Assembly: GCF_014697475.1 (NCBI RefSeq)
Contig: NZ_JACJRV010000052.1
Span: 1 to 49,972, forward strand
Direction: 5' to 3'
Origin: Nostoc sp. FACHB-152
GTDB taxonomy: Bacteria > Cyanobacteriota > Cyanobacteriia > Cyanobacteriales > Nostocaceae
DNA length: 49,972 nt
Positions 16,847 through 25,617 of this stretch are shown one piece after another (within the stretch, counting starts at the first letter, position 1; every line of letters starts with the position of its first letter). A model generated the notes under the pieces. The model saw only the letters and a list, made by a program, of their open reading frames with translations. It was not told the DNA's origin and made no database searches. The position numbers were made by a program, and so were the translations under genes.

Positions 16847-18784
16847 TTAACGGTAAGGATACACATGGCGCATCTCAAACCGACATTGTTCCCAAAGTGG
16901 TAACAAGGATTGTTTCGCAGCATTTAGTTGGCCTTGAGAATAGTTAACTTTACCATTTTCAATTATCCAAATAAATACACGTGTAATTAAGTCAGCTTGC
17001 AAACTACTTTCATACTTAATATTATTTATTCTGGCTACTTGTGCATCTAACAAGTTTATAGCATCTGCCAAACTATTAATTTCCAAATCTTTAGATGTAT
17101 TTACCCAATGTAGCCTGTGCAAACTTTTCGTAATATAATCTATGCCTGTGATAGTATAATCGGTATTTCTGATTAAATTTGTAAATACCTTATAGTAATT
17201 TTGTAAGCAAGAAGCTGTAATATTTTCAATATAAATATTTAGCCATACTTGTAGCTCTCTAAGATAATGTAATAAATCTTTTATATCATTTATTTCTTTA
17301 ATACTTGTATGCTGATTTGGAGCATCTATAATATTTTGATTTAACTCAAATTCTAATACTTGATGTTGTTGAGAGTAATAATTGATAACTTTAGGGATAA
17401 AAGTTTCTATCAACCAAGTTTTAGTATATTTCGCAGTCCAGGTTCCTCGTGGGCCAATGTCTTCTTGCCAAGAGCTTAGCTTACTTCTTTCTAAAGTCGC
17501 TAGATGAACATCGTTGACTTCATACAATATATCAACTTGGTTATTAGATAATGTAGAGCAAGAATTACCAAGCATTGGGAGAATAAAGGCATGATCACGA
17601 ATTCCCCGACTTACACGAATTGAGGTATTTCCTTGGTCAAATAAATGCCATTCTGATTTGCCTTGAGCATAATTAAATTTTTTAATAAAATTATGCATCA
17701 TTTTCCATAATTTGAAGTCTACAGAAAATAAATGAAACCCTCGCGTTTTAGGGAACTCTACAAATTTAAAATTCCATGTTTCTAAGTTAGTTTCAAATTC
17801 GATAATTGTCTTTTTATATTCTTGGCAAATAACATCTACACATAAACATAAGTCTGCTGCTTCTAACTCAGATAAAAATATTTTTATTGCTCCTAAGTTA
17901 ACCTCAAAAGTATCTACATCTATTTTATTGATAAAACGACGACAACCCCATTCAGGTTTAGTCTGTAGTCCTATCATTAATTGTCCTAAAATCTGTTGAT
18001 GGTTGAGAGTAATTTGTAAACCTCTTAAATTGATATTGCTAAATCGAATTAGACAGTGACCTTGACTGAATGCTTGCGGTAAACTACATTCAATTAAAAC
18101 TTTAGGTTTAACAATAACTAAGAGATGGTTTTCTTTAATTAGACAAGGCTCAAACTCCGATTTTTCTAAAAATATACCAAATTCTGAATGCCGTCTTAAA
18201 TATTTTTCTATACTGTTAAATTTAGTATATAAATTATTAAATGTATTTTTATTAGCTTTTCTAAGTTGATTAAAATTCAGCTGCTGATAAAAATTTTCAG
18301 CTATTTGTGTATTTCGCAAGGTATCAATAATGGTATCAAATACAATTTCTTCTCGATGGTAATTAATTTTTTTTAAAACCTTTATTTCATAAGCATTTGT
18401 AACAACAAAAAATAAAGGCTTAAGGTATCTACTATAAAATTTTGCTTGTGTAATAGCTTCTTGAAAATATTGTGTATTTGGTGATAAATAAATAATAATT
18501 ACCAATGATGTTTCTGAATTTTGCCGAACAATATCATCGGTTGCAAAATAAATTTGAGCATTTTTGAGTTGTTTTGCTGGATTATCTAAATCATAAGTTG
18601 CTAAAGTATACTTACTCTGCCGACATGAATCAGGGTAGTCTAAATGCTGAAACATCGGCAAAATAAACTTTTTTTCTACATCCTCTTCGGTTTGTAAAGT
18701 CCGAATATCAAAAGCTTGTATCCACTTAATAAATAATTGCAGCGAGTCGGGAATATACATTAGATAATCTACTGCTTGATGCAT
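16847..18784 (-). CDS. Protein of unknown function with decayed HsdR_N/PD-(D/E)XK-like N-terminus
   Basis: 645 residues, not recognised as a whole. Residues ~30-165 have the pattern of type I restriction R-subunit N-terminal domains: an early TEEDVEKKFILPMF with glutamates, a block around CRQSKYTL, and an AITQAKFYSRYL helix followed by FFVVTNAYEIKVLK. The catalytic strand normally reads like V(I/V)E(A/V)K. Here it is LVIIIYLSPN, so the E-x-K pair is gone. The rest is mixed alpha/beta with scattered cysteines, and I see no helicase or methylase motifs. It starts with ATG at 18784 and stands alone, between a glycosyltransferase and purQ. It is AT-rich compared with its neighbours, possibly acquired by transfer. 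Confidence 0.75.
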   Translation of the reverse strand: MHQAVDYLMYIPDSLQLFIKWIQAFDIRTLQTEEDVEKKFILPMFQHLDYPDSCRQSKYTLATYDLDNPAKQLKNAQIYFATDDIVRQNSETSLVIIIYLSPNTQYFQEAITQAKFYSRYLKPLFFVVTNAYEIKVLKKINYHREEIVFDTIIDTLRNTQIAENFYQQLNFNQLRKANKNTFNNLYTKFNSIEKYLRRHSEFGIFLEKSEFEPCLIKENHLLVIVKPKVLIECSLPQAFSQGHCLIRFSNINLRGLQITLNHQQILGQLMIGLQTKPEWGCRRFINKIDVDTFEVNLGAIKIFLSELEAADLCLCVDVICQEYKKTIIEFETNLETWNFKFVEFPKTRGFHLFSVDFKLWKMMHNFIKKFNYAQGKSEWHLFDQGNTSIRVSRGIRDHAFILPMLGNSCSTLSNNQVDILYEVNDVHLATLERSKLSSWQEDIGPRGTWTAKYTKTWLIETFIPKVINYYSQQHQVLEFELNQNIIDAPNQHTSIKEINDIKDLLHYLRELQVWLNIYIENITASCLQNYYKVFTNLIRNTDYTITGIDYITKSLHRLHWVNTSKDLEINSLADAINLLDAQVARINNIKYESSLQADLITRVFIWIIENGKVNYSQGQLNAAKQSLLPLWEQCRFEMRHVYPYR

Positions 18785-18966
18785 TAATTAGCAATTTATC
18801 AAGTCAGTTTGTTAAAGATAGTAATTGTAATTACTCCACCAATTGCAGTAGAGATTTCAAATTTTTGCAAAAATATCTGAGAAATTCTATGTGCATTTAT
18901 ACAAAAAAATTAGGGAACATAACTGCCCCCTGTGCTTACTTGTTATATTCGCCTGGAAAGTCAACT

Positions 18967-19644
18967 TTATACTACAGCAGCGACTTTCTCTAACAACCCT
19001 TGAAATAAACTTAACCCATCGTTATCACCTAGCATCGCGTCCGATGCCCTTTCTGGGTGTGGCATCATTCCCAAGACATTGCCTTGTTTATTGCAAATCC
19101 CCGCGATATTTCTGAGTGAACCGTTGGGGTTCTCTCCTGCATAGCGAAAGACTACTTGGCCATTGTCTTCTATCGCTGACAAAGTGGCTTTATCGGCATA
19201 AAAGCGTCCCTCTCCGTGGGCGATAGGTAGGGTGATGACTTTACCACTTGTGTAAGCTTGTGTCCAAGGAATATTTGTATTTTCGACTTTTAACGGGACG
19301 CGATCGCAGATAAAATGCAAATCTCGATTTCTCGTTAATACCCCAGGTAAAAGTCCTGCTTCAGTTAATACCTGAAAACCGTTACAGATACCTAGAACAA
19401 ACTTACCCTTTTGGGCGTGTTCAATCACTTGCTGCATTACAGGCGAAAATCGGGCGATCGCACCACAACGTAGATAATCGCCATAACTAAACCCACCAGG
19501 GATAATAATTACATCCAAATCAGCAATGTCAGTTTCTTGATGCCAAACCATGCGAGTTGGTTGACCCAACAAATCTCTGGTGACATAAGCAACATCGCGA
19601 TCGCAATTAGAACCGGGAAAAACAATAACACCGAATTTTGTCAT
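18967..19644 (-). CDS. purQ: Phosphoribosylformylglycinamidine synthase subunit PurQ (glutaminase)
   Basis: 225 residues, the usual PurQ length. It supplies ammonia from glutamine for FGAM formation, step 4 of purine synthesis, as part of the PurLQS complex. The nucleophile cysteine is in FVLGICNGFQVLTEAG; the His-Glu pair is in GMMPHPERASD. The start MTKFGVIVFPGSNCDRD is canonical. It lies downstream of purS on the same strand, with a 104-base gap filled with 7-mer repeats. purL is not in the window. Confidence 0.96.
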   Translation of the reverse strand: MTKFGVIVFPGSNCDRDVAYVTRDLLGQPTRMVWHQETDIADLDVIIIPGGFSYGDYLRCGAIARFSPVMQQVIEHAQKGKFVLGICNGFQVLTEAGLLPGVLTRNRDLHFICDRVPLKVENTNIPWTQAYTSGKVITLPIAHGEGRFYADKATLSAIEDNGQVVFRYAGENPNGSLRNIAGICNKQGNVLGMMPHPERASDAMLGDNDGLSLFQGLLEKVAAVV

Positions 19645-19751
19645 TGGTTATTAGTCATTGGTCATTAGTCAATTGTCATTTGTGGGGATTAGGGACTAAA
19701 GATAGACTAGGGATAATTTTCTAGCCCCTAACCCCTAGCCCCTAATCCCTA
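19643..19751. repeat. Short tandem 7-mer repeats between purS and purQ
   Basis: Two arrays are present. The first is ATTGGTTATTAGTCATTGG and variants (about 19643-19681). The second is built on CCCCTAA/CCCCTAG units (about 19722-19751). The end of the second array provides the purS stop codon (CTA on the plus strand at 19749-19751). This class of STRR sequence is well known from heterocystous cyanobacteria. Confidence 0.75.
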
Positions 19752-20027
19752 AAACACTCCCGTCTGCGTTTCGACCTCAATTAAATCAAAACGATAATTT
19801 TCGATTACAGGATTTGCCAACATCTGGTCACAAATGCGCTCCAGATCTTGACGCGCTTTACTCTCATCCTGAGATATGATGGTGAATTCTATGTACTTAC
19901 CAATCCGCACGTGGTCAACAGTTTCGTATCCCATTTGCCTGAGACCAGATTGTACAGCCACACCAGCAGGATCTAAGACTGAAGGACGAAGAGTTACATG
20001 AATTTTAGCTAGATACTTCCTTTGCAC
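19749..20027 (-). CDS. purS: Phosphoribosylformylglycinamidine synthase subunit PurS
   Basis: 92 residues, typical for PurS, the small dimeric subunit that bridges PurL and PurQ. KIHVTLRPSVLDPAGVAVQS and GLRQMGYETVDHVRIGKYIE are the hallmark segments. It is the first gene of the purS-purQ pair. Its promoter would lie in the gap shared with the divergent zur-like gene. Confidence 0.95.
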   Translation of the reverse strand: MQRKYLAKIHVTLRPSVLDPAGVAVQSGLRQMGYETVDHVRIGKYIEFTIISQDESKARQDLERICDQMLANPVIENYRFDLIEVETQTGVF

Positions 20028-20172
20028 AGTTTTTTTGCTGAATGCTGCGATCGCTATACTATAACTTTCTGTCCCAACTGAGTGAAAATAAGATTATGCA
20101 GCAGTTAAAGTTAATTTATTAGATAGCCAGTATGACAGCTTCCACTACAGAGGCGAATTTAAACTATTGCCT

Positions 20173-20559
20173 ATGACAGCCATACGTACCCGCAGTCAAG
20201 AGCGGATTTTAAACCTTCTAAAAAGTATTAAACAAGGCATTTCTGCCCAAGATATTTACATAGAATTGCGTAATCGCAATCAGAATATGGGTTTAGCCAC
20301 AGTTTACCGCTCTTTGGAAGCTTTAAAACTGGAAGGCTTGGTGCAAGTCCGAACTTTAGCTAATGGTGAAGCCCTTTATAGCCTAGCGCAACAAGACAAA
20401 CACCATCTAACTTGTCTACAATGTGGCACCTCAATTCCCATCAATCAATGCCCCGTTCACGACCTAGAAGACCAGTTACAAACCAGCCATAAGTTTAAAA
20501 TTTTTTACCATACCTTGGAGTTTTTTGGTTTGTGTGGTCAATGTCAGGTTAGTCAATAG
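20173..20559 (+). CDS. zur: Fur family transcriptional regulator, Zur-like (FurB)
   Basis: 128 residues from the ATG at 20173; a TTG two codons earlier is less likely. The winged-helix part includes SAQDIYIELRNRNQNMGLAT, continuing VYRSLEALKLEGLVQV. The metal region has HHLTCLQCG and the distal CGQC, the two cysteine pairs that hold structural zinc. The overall sequence resembles the FurB/Zur protein of Anabaena, a zinc-sensing repressor of metal uptake and redox genes; the assignment among Fur paralogues is from memory. Its ATG overlaps the stop of a 14-codon upstream frame. The stop codon falls inside a GTCAATAGTCC repeat shared with the convergent SPFH gene. Confidence 0.85.
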   Translation: MTAIRTRSQERILNLLKSIKQGISAQDIYIELRNRNQNMGLATVYRSLEALKLEGLVQVRTLANGEALYSLAQQDKHHLTCLQCGTSIPINQCPVHDLEDQLQTSHKFKIFYHTLEFFGLCGQCQVSQ

Positions 20560-20564
20560 TCCAG

Positions 20565-20615
20565 GGTCAATAGTCCAAAGTCCTTTGTAAAACCATTGAC
20601 CATTGACTATTGACC
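20565..20615. terminator. Inverted 7-mer repeat between convergent zur and SPFH genes
   Basis: GGTCAATAGTC (20565-20575) pairs with GACTATTGACC (20605-20615), giving an 11-bp stem with a 29-base loop. It overlaps the SPFH stop codon. It may act as a two-way terminator although it lacks a clear T run. Confidence 0.5.
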
Positions 20616-21605
20616 GTTAACATCTGATATTGGCTTAGTAAACAAAGAGTTAGAGTCCGTTTGAGTATCAGATACTATTGAGCGAATGCCCTCGAAAGTC
20701 GCCGGAATGGTGCGGGGATCCATAAACATGACTTTGCTGCTACCGCTTTTACCAATAGTCGCACCCATATCTAAATAACCCAAAGCAAACAGAACTTCTA
20801 AAGCTTTACTAGCATTGGCGTTAGTATTGATTTTTTGGGCAATAATTTCTGCTGACTCAGCAATGGCTTGGGCTTTGAGAACTTGCTGTTGGCGTTCAGC
20901 TTGGGCTTTCAGAATGATCGCTTTTTGTTCAGCCTCAGCGTTTAAAATTACTGATTTTTGCCGGGCTTCTGCATCTAAAATTTGGGCTTCTGCTTTACCT
21001 CTAGCACTATTAACTGCTGCTTCCCGTTCACCCTCAGAATTTAAAATGGCTGCCCTTCTGCGTCGTTCTGCGGACATTTGCATTTCCATTGATTCTCGGA
21101 CTGCTTGGGAGGGAATTAAATCTCGCAGTTCTACCCGTGTTACTTTCACACCCCAAGGATCTGTGGCAATGTCTAAATCTCGTAACAAAAGTTCGTTGAT
21201 TTGAGAACGGGCGGTAAAAGTTTCATCTAACTCTAGCTGTCCCATTTCTGAGCGAATTTGAGTTAGTACTAAATTTGTCATTGCCAACTGAAGATTTTCT
21301 ACCTTGTAGCAAGCTTTTTCCATATCAACAATTCGCCAGTACACCACTGCATCTACTTCAATCCCAACATTGTCGCGGGTGATACATTTTTGTGGCGGAA
21401 TATCTAAAACTTTCTCTCGGATTGTTTGTTGATAGACAATTTTATCTAAAAAAGGCAGAACAAAATTTAGTCCTGGTTCTAGCTTTTTGTTATAGCTACC
21501 TAATCGTTCTACTAAAGCTTCATTACCTTGATTGATAACTTTCACAGAACCTGCAACCGCAGAGCCACCAAGGGCTAAAAAGATTAGTAAAAAAAACTGT
21601 TCCAC
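20607..21605 (-). CDS. SPFH/Band 7 (stomatin-like) membrane protein
   Basis: 332 residues. An N-terminal membrane segment ([18 protein letters not shown]) is followed by the Band 7 domain: [35 protein letters not shown] and [18 protein letters not shown] long alanine/glutamate-rich coiled coil of EAE and KAQAERQQQ type spans about 175-265. Such proteins form oligomeric rings or membrane microdomains and often work with NfeD proteins and FtsH-type proteases. The NfeD-family gene lies 60 bases upstream on the same strand, supporting a shared complex. Confidence 0.92.
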   Translation of the reverse strand: MEQFFLLIFLALGGSAVAGSVKVINQGNEALVERLGSYNKKLEPGLNFVLPFLDKIVYQQTIREKVLDIPPQKCITRDNVGIEVDAVVYWRIVDMEKACYKVENLQLAMTNLVLTQIRSEMGQLELDETFTARSQINELLLRDLDIATDPWGVKVTRVELRDLIPSQAVRESMEMQMSAERRRRAAILNSEGEREAAVNSARGKAEAQILDAEARQKSVILNAEAEQKAIILKAQAERQQQVLKAQAIAESAEIIAQKINTNANASKALEVLFALGYLDMGATIGKSGSSKVMFMDPRTIPATFEGIRSIVSDTQTDSNSLFTKPISDVNGQ

Positions 21606-21665
21606 TTTGAATCTCCTAGTTATTAAATCTTATGAAATGTCGCTCAAAGAACTATTGACTATTGA

Positions 21666-22097
21666 CTAAGAATGCAATAAGTTTTCTGGCATCACAATCA
21701 ATGTAGTGCCTTCTCTCCTGATTACATAAACTCGTTGATGGGGAGCAACCTCAAGTTTGTCATCATCACATCGAGCGCGCCACGAATTACCTTCATATAG
21801 CACTCGCCCCGTTTTACCTGCCGGAATTTCTGTTAAAGTTTCCGCTATAATTGCATCTTGAATTTTCGACTTACGTCGTCGCGGTTGCAAAAATCGCCGG
21901 GATAGTAACACCAACATTGTGGAAAGCAAGAGCCAAATTGCTACTTGCAGCCATAAAATCAAACCGAACTGGGACAGTAGAGCCACAACAAAGGCACTGA
22001 TTCCCATCATGAAAGCCACAAAAGCTGACGGTAAAAAAAGTTCCAATAAACACAAAACCGATCCAGCTAGGAGCCAAACTAACGTATAACTTGGCAT
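21666..22097 (-). CDS. NfeD family membrane protein
   Basis: 143 residues. Several hydrophobic segments occupy the first ~75 residues (LVWLLAGSVLCLLELFLPSA, FVALLSQFGLILWLQVAIWL and following). They lead into a small OB-fold domain with KTGRVLYEGNSWRAR and QRVYVIRREGTTLIV, the NfeD C-terminal pattern. It is short, lacking the protease domain of long NfeD forms. It precedes the SPFH gene, the common NfeD-stomatin pairing. Its stop codon falls in a TTGACTATTGACTA repeat. Confidence 0.88.
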   Translation of the reverse strand: MPSYTLVWLLAGSVLCLLELFLPSAFVAFMMGISAFVVALLSQFGLILWLQVAIWLLLSTMLVLLSRRFLQPRRRKSKIQDAIIAETLTEIPAGKTGRVLYEGNSWRARCDDDKLEVAPHQRVYVIRREGTTLIVMPENLLHS

Positions 22098-22322
22098 AGC
22101 GCCATCCTAGACACTACATTTACCAGAAGCATTGCTGAAATTAGATCCATTTAGAAACTGATTTTTTACAGAAAGCAAACCTTCGTCTTAGGAAAATTAA
22201 TATTAATTCAATAGCAACATATAGCCAGAGGTATACAAATCGAGTTTATTCTAGCCAGCAAGTATTGACCGCAAATTTTAATCGAAATTCATGAGTTGAT
22301 TTTTGGGAAATTGATAGTTTAT

Positions 22323-24263
22323 ATGATTTCTAGTGAAAGAATAATTTATTGCATAAATCCAACGTGCGATCGCCCAGCTAACTCTATAGGTGAGCGAACT
22401 TGTACCAATTGTCAAACTCCCTTAATTTATCGTTACCTCTGGGCTACTGGTGCGTTAGCAGCTAATATTACACCAGAAACAAAAGTAGGCGATCGCTATG
22501 AAGTAATTACGCAGCAAATCTGGTTAGATACTCAACCAGGACTACCACCAGCAGCCCCACCAGATTTACCCCAAGAAGTCATACCCTACTTAAAACTATA
22601 TCAACAGCATTTACATCTTCCCCAAGCCTATGGGTTCGCCCCTTCCCCAACAGATGGCGATGATATTTTTTTACTAGAAAATGCGCCTATAGATGAGACA
22701 GGTAATCTTTACCCAACCATAGCCGAAGCTTGGGAACAAGCCACAGCAGTTAGACAAGTTTATTGGTTATGGCAGATTCTCCAACTTTGGCAACCATTAT
22801 CCCAATTAGAGGTTGAACAAAGTTTACTAATTGCAGATAACTTACGAGTTCAAGGTTGGTGTGTGCGCCTGTTAGAACTTCAGCCAAACCCAACTGATGA
22901 AAAACTCAACTTGCGTGAGTTAGGGCAATTTTGGCAACCTTGGATAGCATCAGCGCAACCACAAGTTGTTCCAGGCTTGCAAAAAATAGTTGAGCAAATG
23001 TTTAATGATGCAGCAGATTTAGAAACCATTACCACACAACTAAATACTTTCCTACTTTCATCAGCCGCAGAATTACCCCTTAGCCTGAGGGTTGCAGGTA
23101 CTACAGATACAGGGCCAGAACTAGGACAAAACGAAGACAATTGTTATCCAAACACAAATGAACCCTATGACCCACTAATACCAAGGTTGTCGATGGTTTG
23201 TGATGGCATTGGTGGGCATCAAGGCGGTGAAGTAGCCAGTCAAATGGCAGTACAATCATTAAAATTACAAATTCGTGCCTTATTAGCAGAAGTTGCACAA
23301 CAAACTGAACCTGTATCACCAAACTTATTGCAAGAACAGTTAGAAGCCAGCCTGCGAGTAGTCAATAATTTAATCTGCGCCCGCAATGACGAACAGAAAC
23401 GTCAAGGGCGAGAACGTATGGCGACAACCTTAGTAATGGCGTTGCAATTACCACAACGAATAGCCACAATCTCTGGATGGCACTCAGATAACGCTCATGA
23501 ACTTTATTTAGTCAGCATAGGAGATAGCCGTGCTTACTGGATAACTCGCAACTACTGCCAGCTACTAACAGTTGATGATGATGTTGCATGGCGAGAAGTT
23601 CGCTTTGCTAGAAGTTTATATCGCCAAGCACTCCAGAGGCCAGATGCAACAGCGTTAACTCAAGCATTAGGCACTAAAGATGCAGAATCTCTGCGGCTGA
23701 CAATTCAACGATTCATTATTGATGAAGAAGGTTTATTACTACTGTGTTCTGATGGTTTAAGTGACAATAATTGGGTAGAAAACTCCTGGCAGGATTTCGC
23801 CATACCTATACTTACAGGCGAAGTTTCAGTTGAAGAAGTTGTCCACGATTTAATTAATCTGGCAAACCAAAAAAATGGTCATGACAACACATCAGTTGTT
23901 CTAACTCTTTGTCAGCTTTCTAAAGAATACTTAGTGCCAGTGATTTTATCCTCACCCACCGTAGAGATTATAGAACCAGAAATACCAGAAGTAGAAGAAC
24001 CTGCTTTAGCTCAAAGCAGTCAAGCTTTGTTAGATCTAGATTTAACTGAGGAACCAATCCCACCAACACCCAGCCCATTACCAATTCAAAAACCCCGCCG
24101 ACAACCTAAACCATTAGTCCTGGTTGGAGGACTATTAGCTGTGTTAGTTGGAAGTACAAGCTTGGGATTATTAGCTTGGTGGCAACTGAATCCACAAACA
24201 TTACAACAGATGTGTCAAAAATTACCTCAAACAGTGCAGTCTCTCTGCCCTCGGTCTAAATAA
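22323..24263 (+). CDS. PP2C-type Ser/Thr protein phosphatase with zinc-ribbon N-terminus and C-terminal anchor
   Basis: 646 residues from the ATG at 22323 (MISSERIIYC); a TTG nine codons earlier is less likely. The first 40 residues hold CINPTCDRPAN and CTNCQTPL, a four-cysteine zinc ribbon. The PP2C domain runs from about residue 255: TDTGPELGQNEDNCYP, SMVCDGIGGHQGGEVAS (metal aspartate in DGIGGH), SIGDSRAYWI, LLLCSDGLSDNN and GHDNTSVVL. A proline-rich linker follows. Near the end LVLVGGLLAVLVGSTSLGLL is a membrane segment. It dephosphorylates Ser/Thr proteins and may act opposite kinases of the Hanks type; no partner is proven. A gap of more than 500 bases follows. Confidence 0.9.
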   Translation: MISSERIIYCINPTCDRPANSIGERTCTNCQTPLIYRYLWATGALAANITPETKVGDRYEVITQQIWLDTQPGLPPAAPPDLPQEVIPYLKLYQQHLHLPQAYGFAPSPTDGDDIFLLENAPIDETGNLYPTIAEAWEQATAVRQVYWLWQILQLWQPLSQLEVEQSLLIADNLRVQGWCVRLLELQPNPTDEKLNLRELGQFWQPWIASAQPQVVPGLQKIVEQMFNDAADLETITTQLNTFLLSSAAELPLSLRVAGTTDTGPELGQNEDNCYPNTNEPYDPLIPRLSMVCDGIGGHQGGEVASQMAVQSLKLQIRALLAEVAQQTEPVSPNLLQEQLEASLRVVNNLICARNDEQKRQGRERMATTLVMALQLPQRIATISGWHSDNAHELYLVSIGDSRAYWITRNYCQLLTVDDDVAWREVRFARSLYRQALQRPDATALTQALGTKDAESLRLTIQRFIIDEEGLLLLCSDGLSDNNWVENSWQDFAIPILTGEVSVEEVVHDLINLANQKNGHDNTSVVLTLCQLSKEYLVPVILSSPTVEIIEPEIPEVEEPALAQSSQALLDLDLTEEPIPPTPSPLPIQKPRRQPKPLVLVGGLLAVLVGSTSLGLLAWWQLNPQTLQQMCQKLPQTVQSLCPRSK

Positions 24264-24550
24264 TATTATTTAACTTTCAGGTAATTATAAAAAATAGGTA
24301 GTAAAGGAAGTCTAAAAGTAATTTACATTTGAGATTTAAAGAATAAGTTTATTTTGAGTAACCTGTGTAGGAGATTCAAATAAATATATTGCCTATTCCC
24401 TATTCCCTATTGCCTGCCTCCACAAGTAGTTTATAAATCAAATAAGAATGCTATATCATCTATTGATTTTGATATTGCCTAGCTAATACACGCTAATGTG
24501 AGACACAGTAGATAGGAACAGGATATCCATTTGTTGTAGAATTGAAACTG
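24264..24550. other. Intergenic region after the phosphatase gene
   Basis: A short STRR stretch of TATTCCC/TATTGCC units lies at about 24390-24417. Nothing coding is seen. The candidate small RNA starts downstream. Confidence 0.5.
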
Positions 24551-24578
24551 TTGTTAAATAGCACAGCAAAATTATAAC
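24551..24578 (+). promoter_or_regulatory. Putative promoter of the candidate small RNA
   Basis: TTGTTA (24551-24556) and TATAAC (24573-24578) are separated by 16 bases, a good sigma-70-type arrangement. The predicted start of transcription is near 24585. Confidence 0.5.
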
Positions 24579-24584
24579 GAGTCT

Positions 24585-24728
24585 TTACTAGCTCGTTAGC
24601 TTACTAGTCCTCAACAATCGCTTATGAGAGAACTCAGAGCGTAAGCAAGTGCATTGAATAGGTAAAAGCAGTGATGCATTTGTTGGTGACTAACCATTAT
24701 CAAAGCCTGCATGGGCAGGCTTTGTTTG
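24585..24728 (+). ncRNA. Candidate structured small RNA upstream of ftrV
   Basis: There is no open frame of note. CAACAA (24612-24617) can pair with TTGTTG (24680-24685) and encloses two hairpins. The first is GCTTA TGAG AGAA CTCA ... TAAGC (24620-24646). The second is TGCAT (24650-24654) with ATGCA (24674-24678). It ends in a strong terminator (24702-24726) and is preceded by a good promoter. The predicted transcript is about 144 nt. I do not recognise it as 6S RNA, tmRNA, RNase P RNA or SRP RNA. Because the terminator lies about 100 bases before ftrV, it is more likely a free RNA than a leader. Confidence 0.5.
24702..24726 (+). terminator. Rho-independent terminator of the small RNA
   Basis: AAAGCCTGC (24702-24710), loop ATGG, GCAGGCTTT (24715-24723), then GTTTG. 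The 9-bp stem is perfect and GC-rich. Confidence 0.8.
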
Positions 24729-24830
24729 TATCACAGTTGCAGATGCATAAAACATCGCGTCTGTCTAGATGAAATATGAAAAATAACTGTTGCTGACAGT
24801 CTATTTTTCAATAAGTAAGTTCGATGAGGG

Positions 24831-25103
24831 ATGGCTGTGGAAGTTGTTGTAGAACCGCAAAAGTTAGGTGTAAATATTGTTATGAAAGTTGGCGATCGCG
24901 TCCGTGTAAATCAATCGGTAGTAGTCTACCATCATCCTGAACATCGCGGTAAAGCTTTTGACATCAAAGGCTCAGAAGGCGAAATCGTGGAGGTAGTGAC
25001 TCAATGGCAAGGTAGACCAGTAAGTGCTAATTTCCCATTCTTAGTCCAGTTTAGTAAAAAATTTAAAGCTCACTTACGAGATAATGAGTTAGAAATCATT
25101 TAA
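24831..25103 (+). CDS. ftrV: Ferredoxin-thioredoxin reductase variable chain
   Basis: The variable subunit of ferredoxin-thioredoxin reductase, which passes electrons from photosystem I via ferredoxin to thioredoxin. VGDRVRVNQSVVVYHHPEHR, GSEGEIVEVVTQWQGRPVSA and KFKAHLRDNELEII match the family along the SH3-like fold. Family members usually begin at MKVGDRV, here ATG 24882 (73 residues). The ATG at 24831 adds 17 residues, with GAGGG immediately before it, which is too close for an ideal ribosome-binding site. The start therefore remains open. The catalytic subunit gene (ftrC/ftrB) is not in this window. Confidence 0.93.
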   Translation: MAVEVVVEPQKLGVNIVMKVGDRVRVNQSVVVYHHPEHRGKAFDIKGSEGEIVEVVTQWQGRPVSANFPFLVQFSKKFKAHLRDNELEII

Positions 25104-25108
25104 TTTTC

Positions 25109-25330
25109 TCATAAGCGGCGAAACCACCTAAAAATATTTAGTTCGCCGCGCATTTTTTGCAGTTCTTGACGATGCATTTCTGCTGTTGTGTAATACCATT
25201 CACAATAACGTTTAAATTCTAAACGTCCCTGAACTTCGTGGTAAAATTCGCGGGTTGTTTGATAAGCACTAAAAGTTTCTTCAACTTCAGGTTGAGGTGC
25301 AGGGATAATCTGAGGTAATTCTTGAGACAT
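25109..25330 (-). CDS. Small conserved hypothetical protein
   Basis: 73 residues, starting MSQELPQIIPAPQPEVEETF and ending ELNIFRWFRRL. It is acidic and proline-rich at the N-terminus. The C-terminus is aromatic, charged and probably helical (FKRYCEWYYTTAEMHRQELQ). No membrane segment is present. I believe similar small proteins occur in other cyanobacteria, but function is unknown. It converges on ftrV with a 5-base gap and shares strand with the fragment upstream. Confidence 0.65.
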   Translation of the reverse strand: MSQELPQIIPAPQPEVEETFSAYQTTREFYHEVQGRLEFKRYCEWYYTTAEMHRQELQKMRGELNIFRWFRRL

Positions 25331-25343
25331 AATTTATAAAAAA

Positions 25344-25541
25344 TTAACTTTCGTTTATTAGTGCGGCCAGCAAAATTCTCATTACTATTTCTAATTCTTC
25401 AGTAACTCGGTAAAGGTTAATTCCTTGTTCAATACTTTGCGTCTGTCGATATAAAATCCCAAACTGCCAAATATTTCCTGTTGTCACTGCTCCTAATATT
25501 TCTGTTTGGCTAGAATCAGCCCACTTGTCAAGGGCTATCAT
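25344..25541 (-). pseudogene. C-terminal fragment of a cyanobacterial hypothetical protein family
   Basis: 65 residues from ATG 25541. The segments ILGAVTTGNIWQFGIL, INLYRVTEELEIVMRILL and ALDKWAD resemble the C-terminal third of a cyanobacterial family of about 200 residues that I recall. The frame stays open and family-like for about ten codons before the ATG (FTQLATEM), with no start codon until an in-frame TAA near 25595. This suggests an N-terminally deleted gene rather than a designed small protein. It might still be expressed as a short protein. Confidence 0.5.
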
Positions 25542-25617
25542 CTCAGTGGCTAGTTGCGTGAAACCTTTATTTATATCTTGTCTGCTTTTTAGATTTTAGC
25601 TTTTTGGAGATGTTCTG

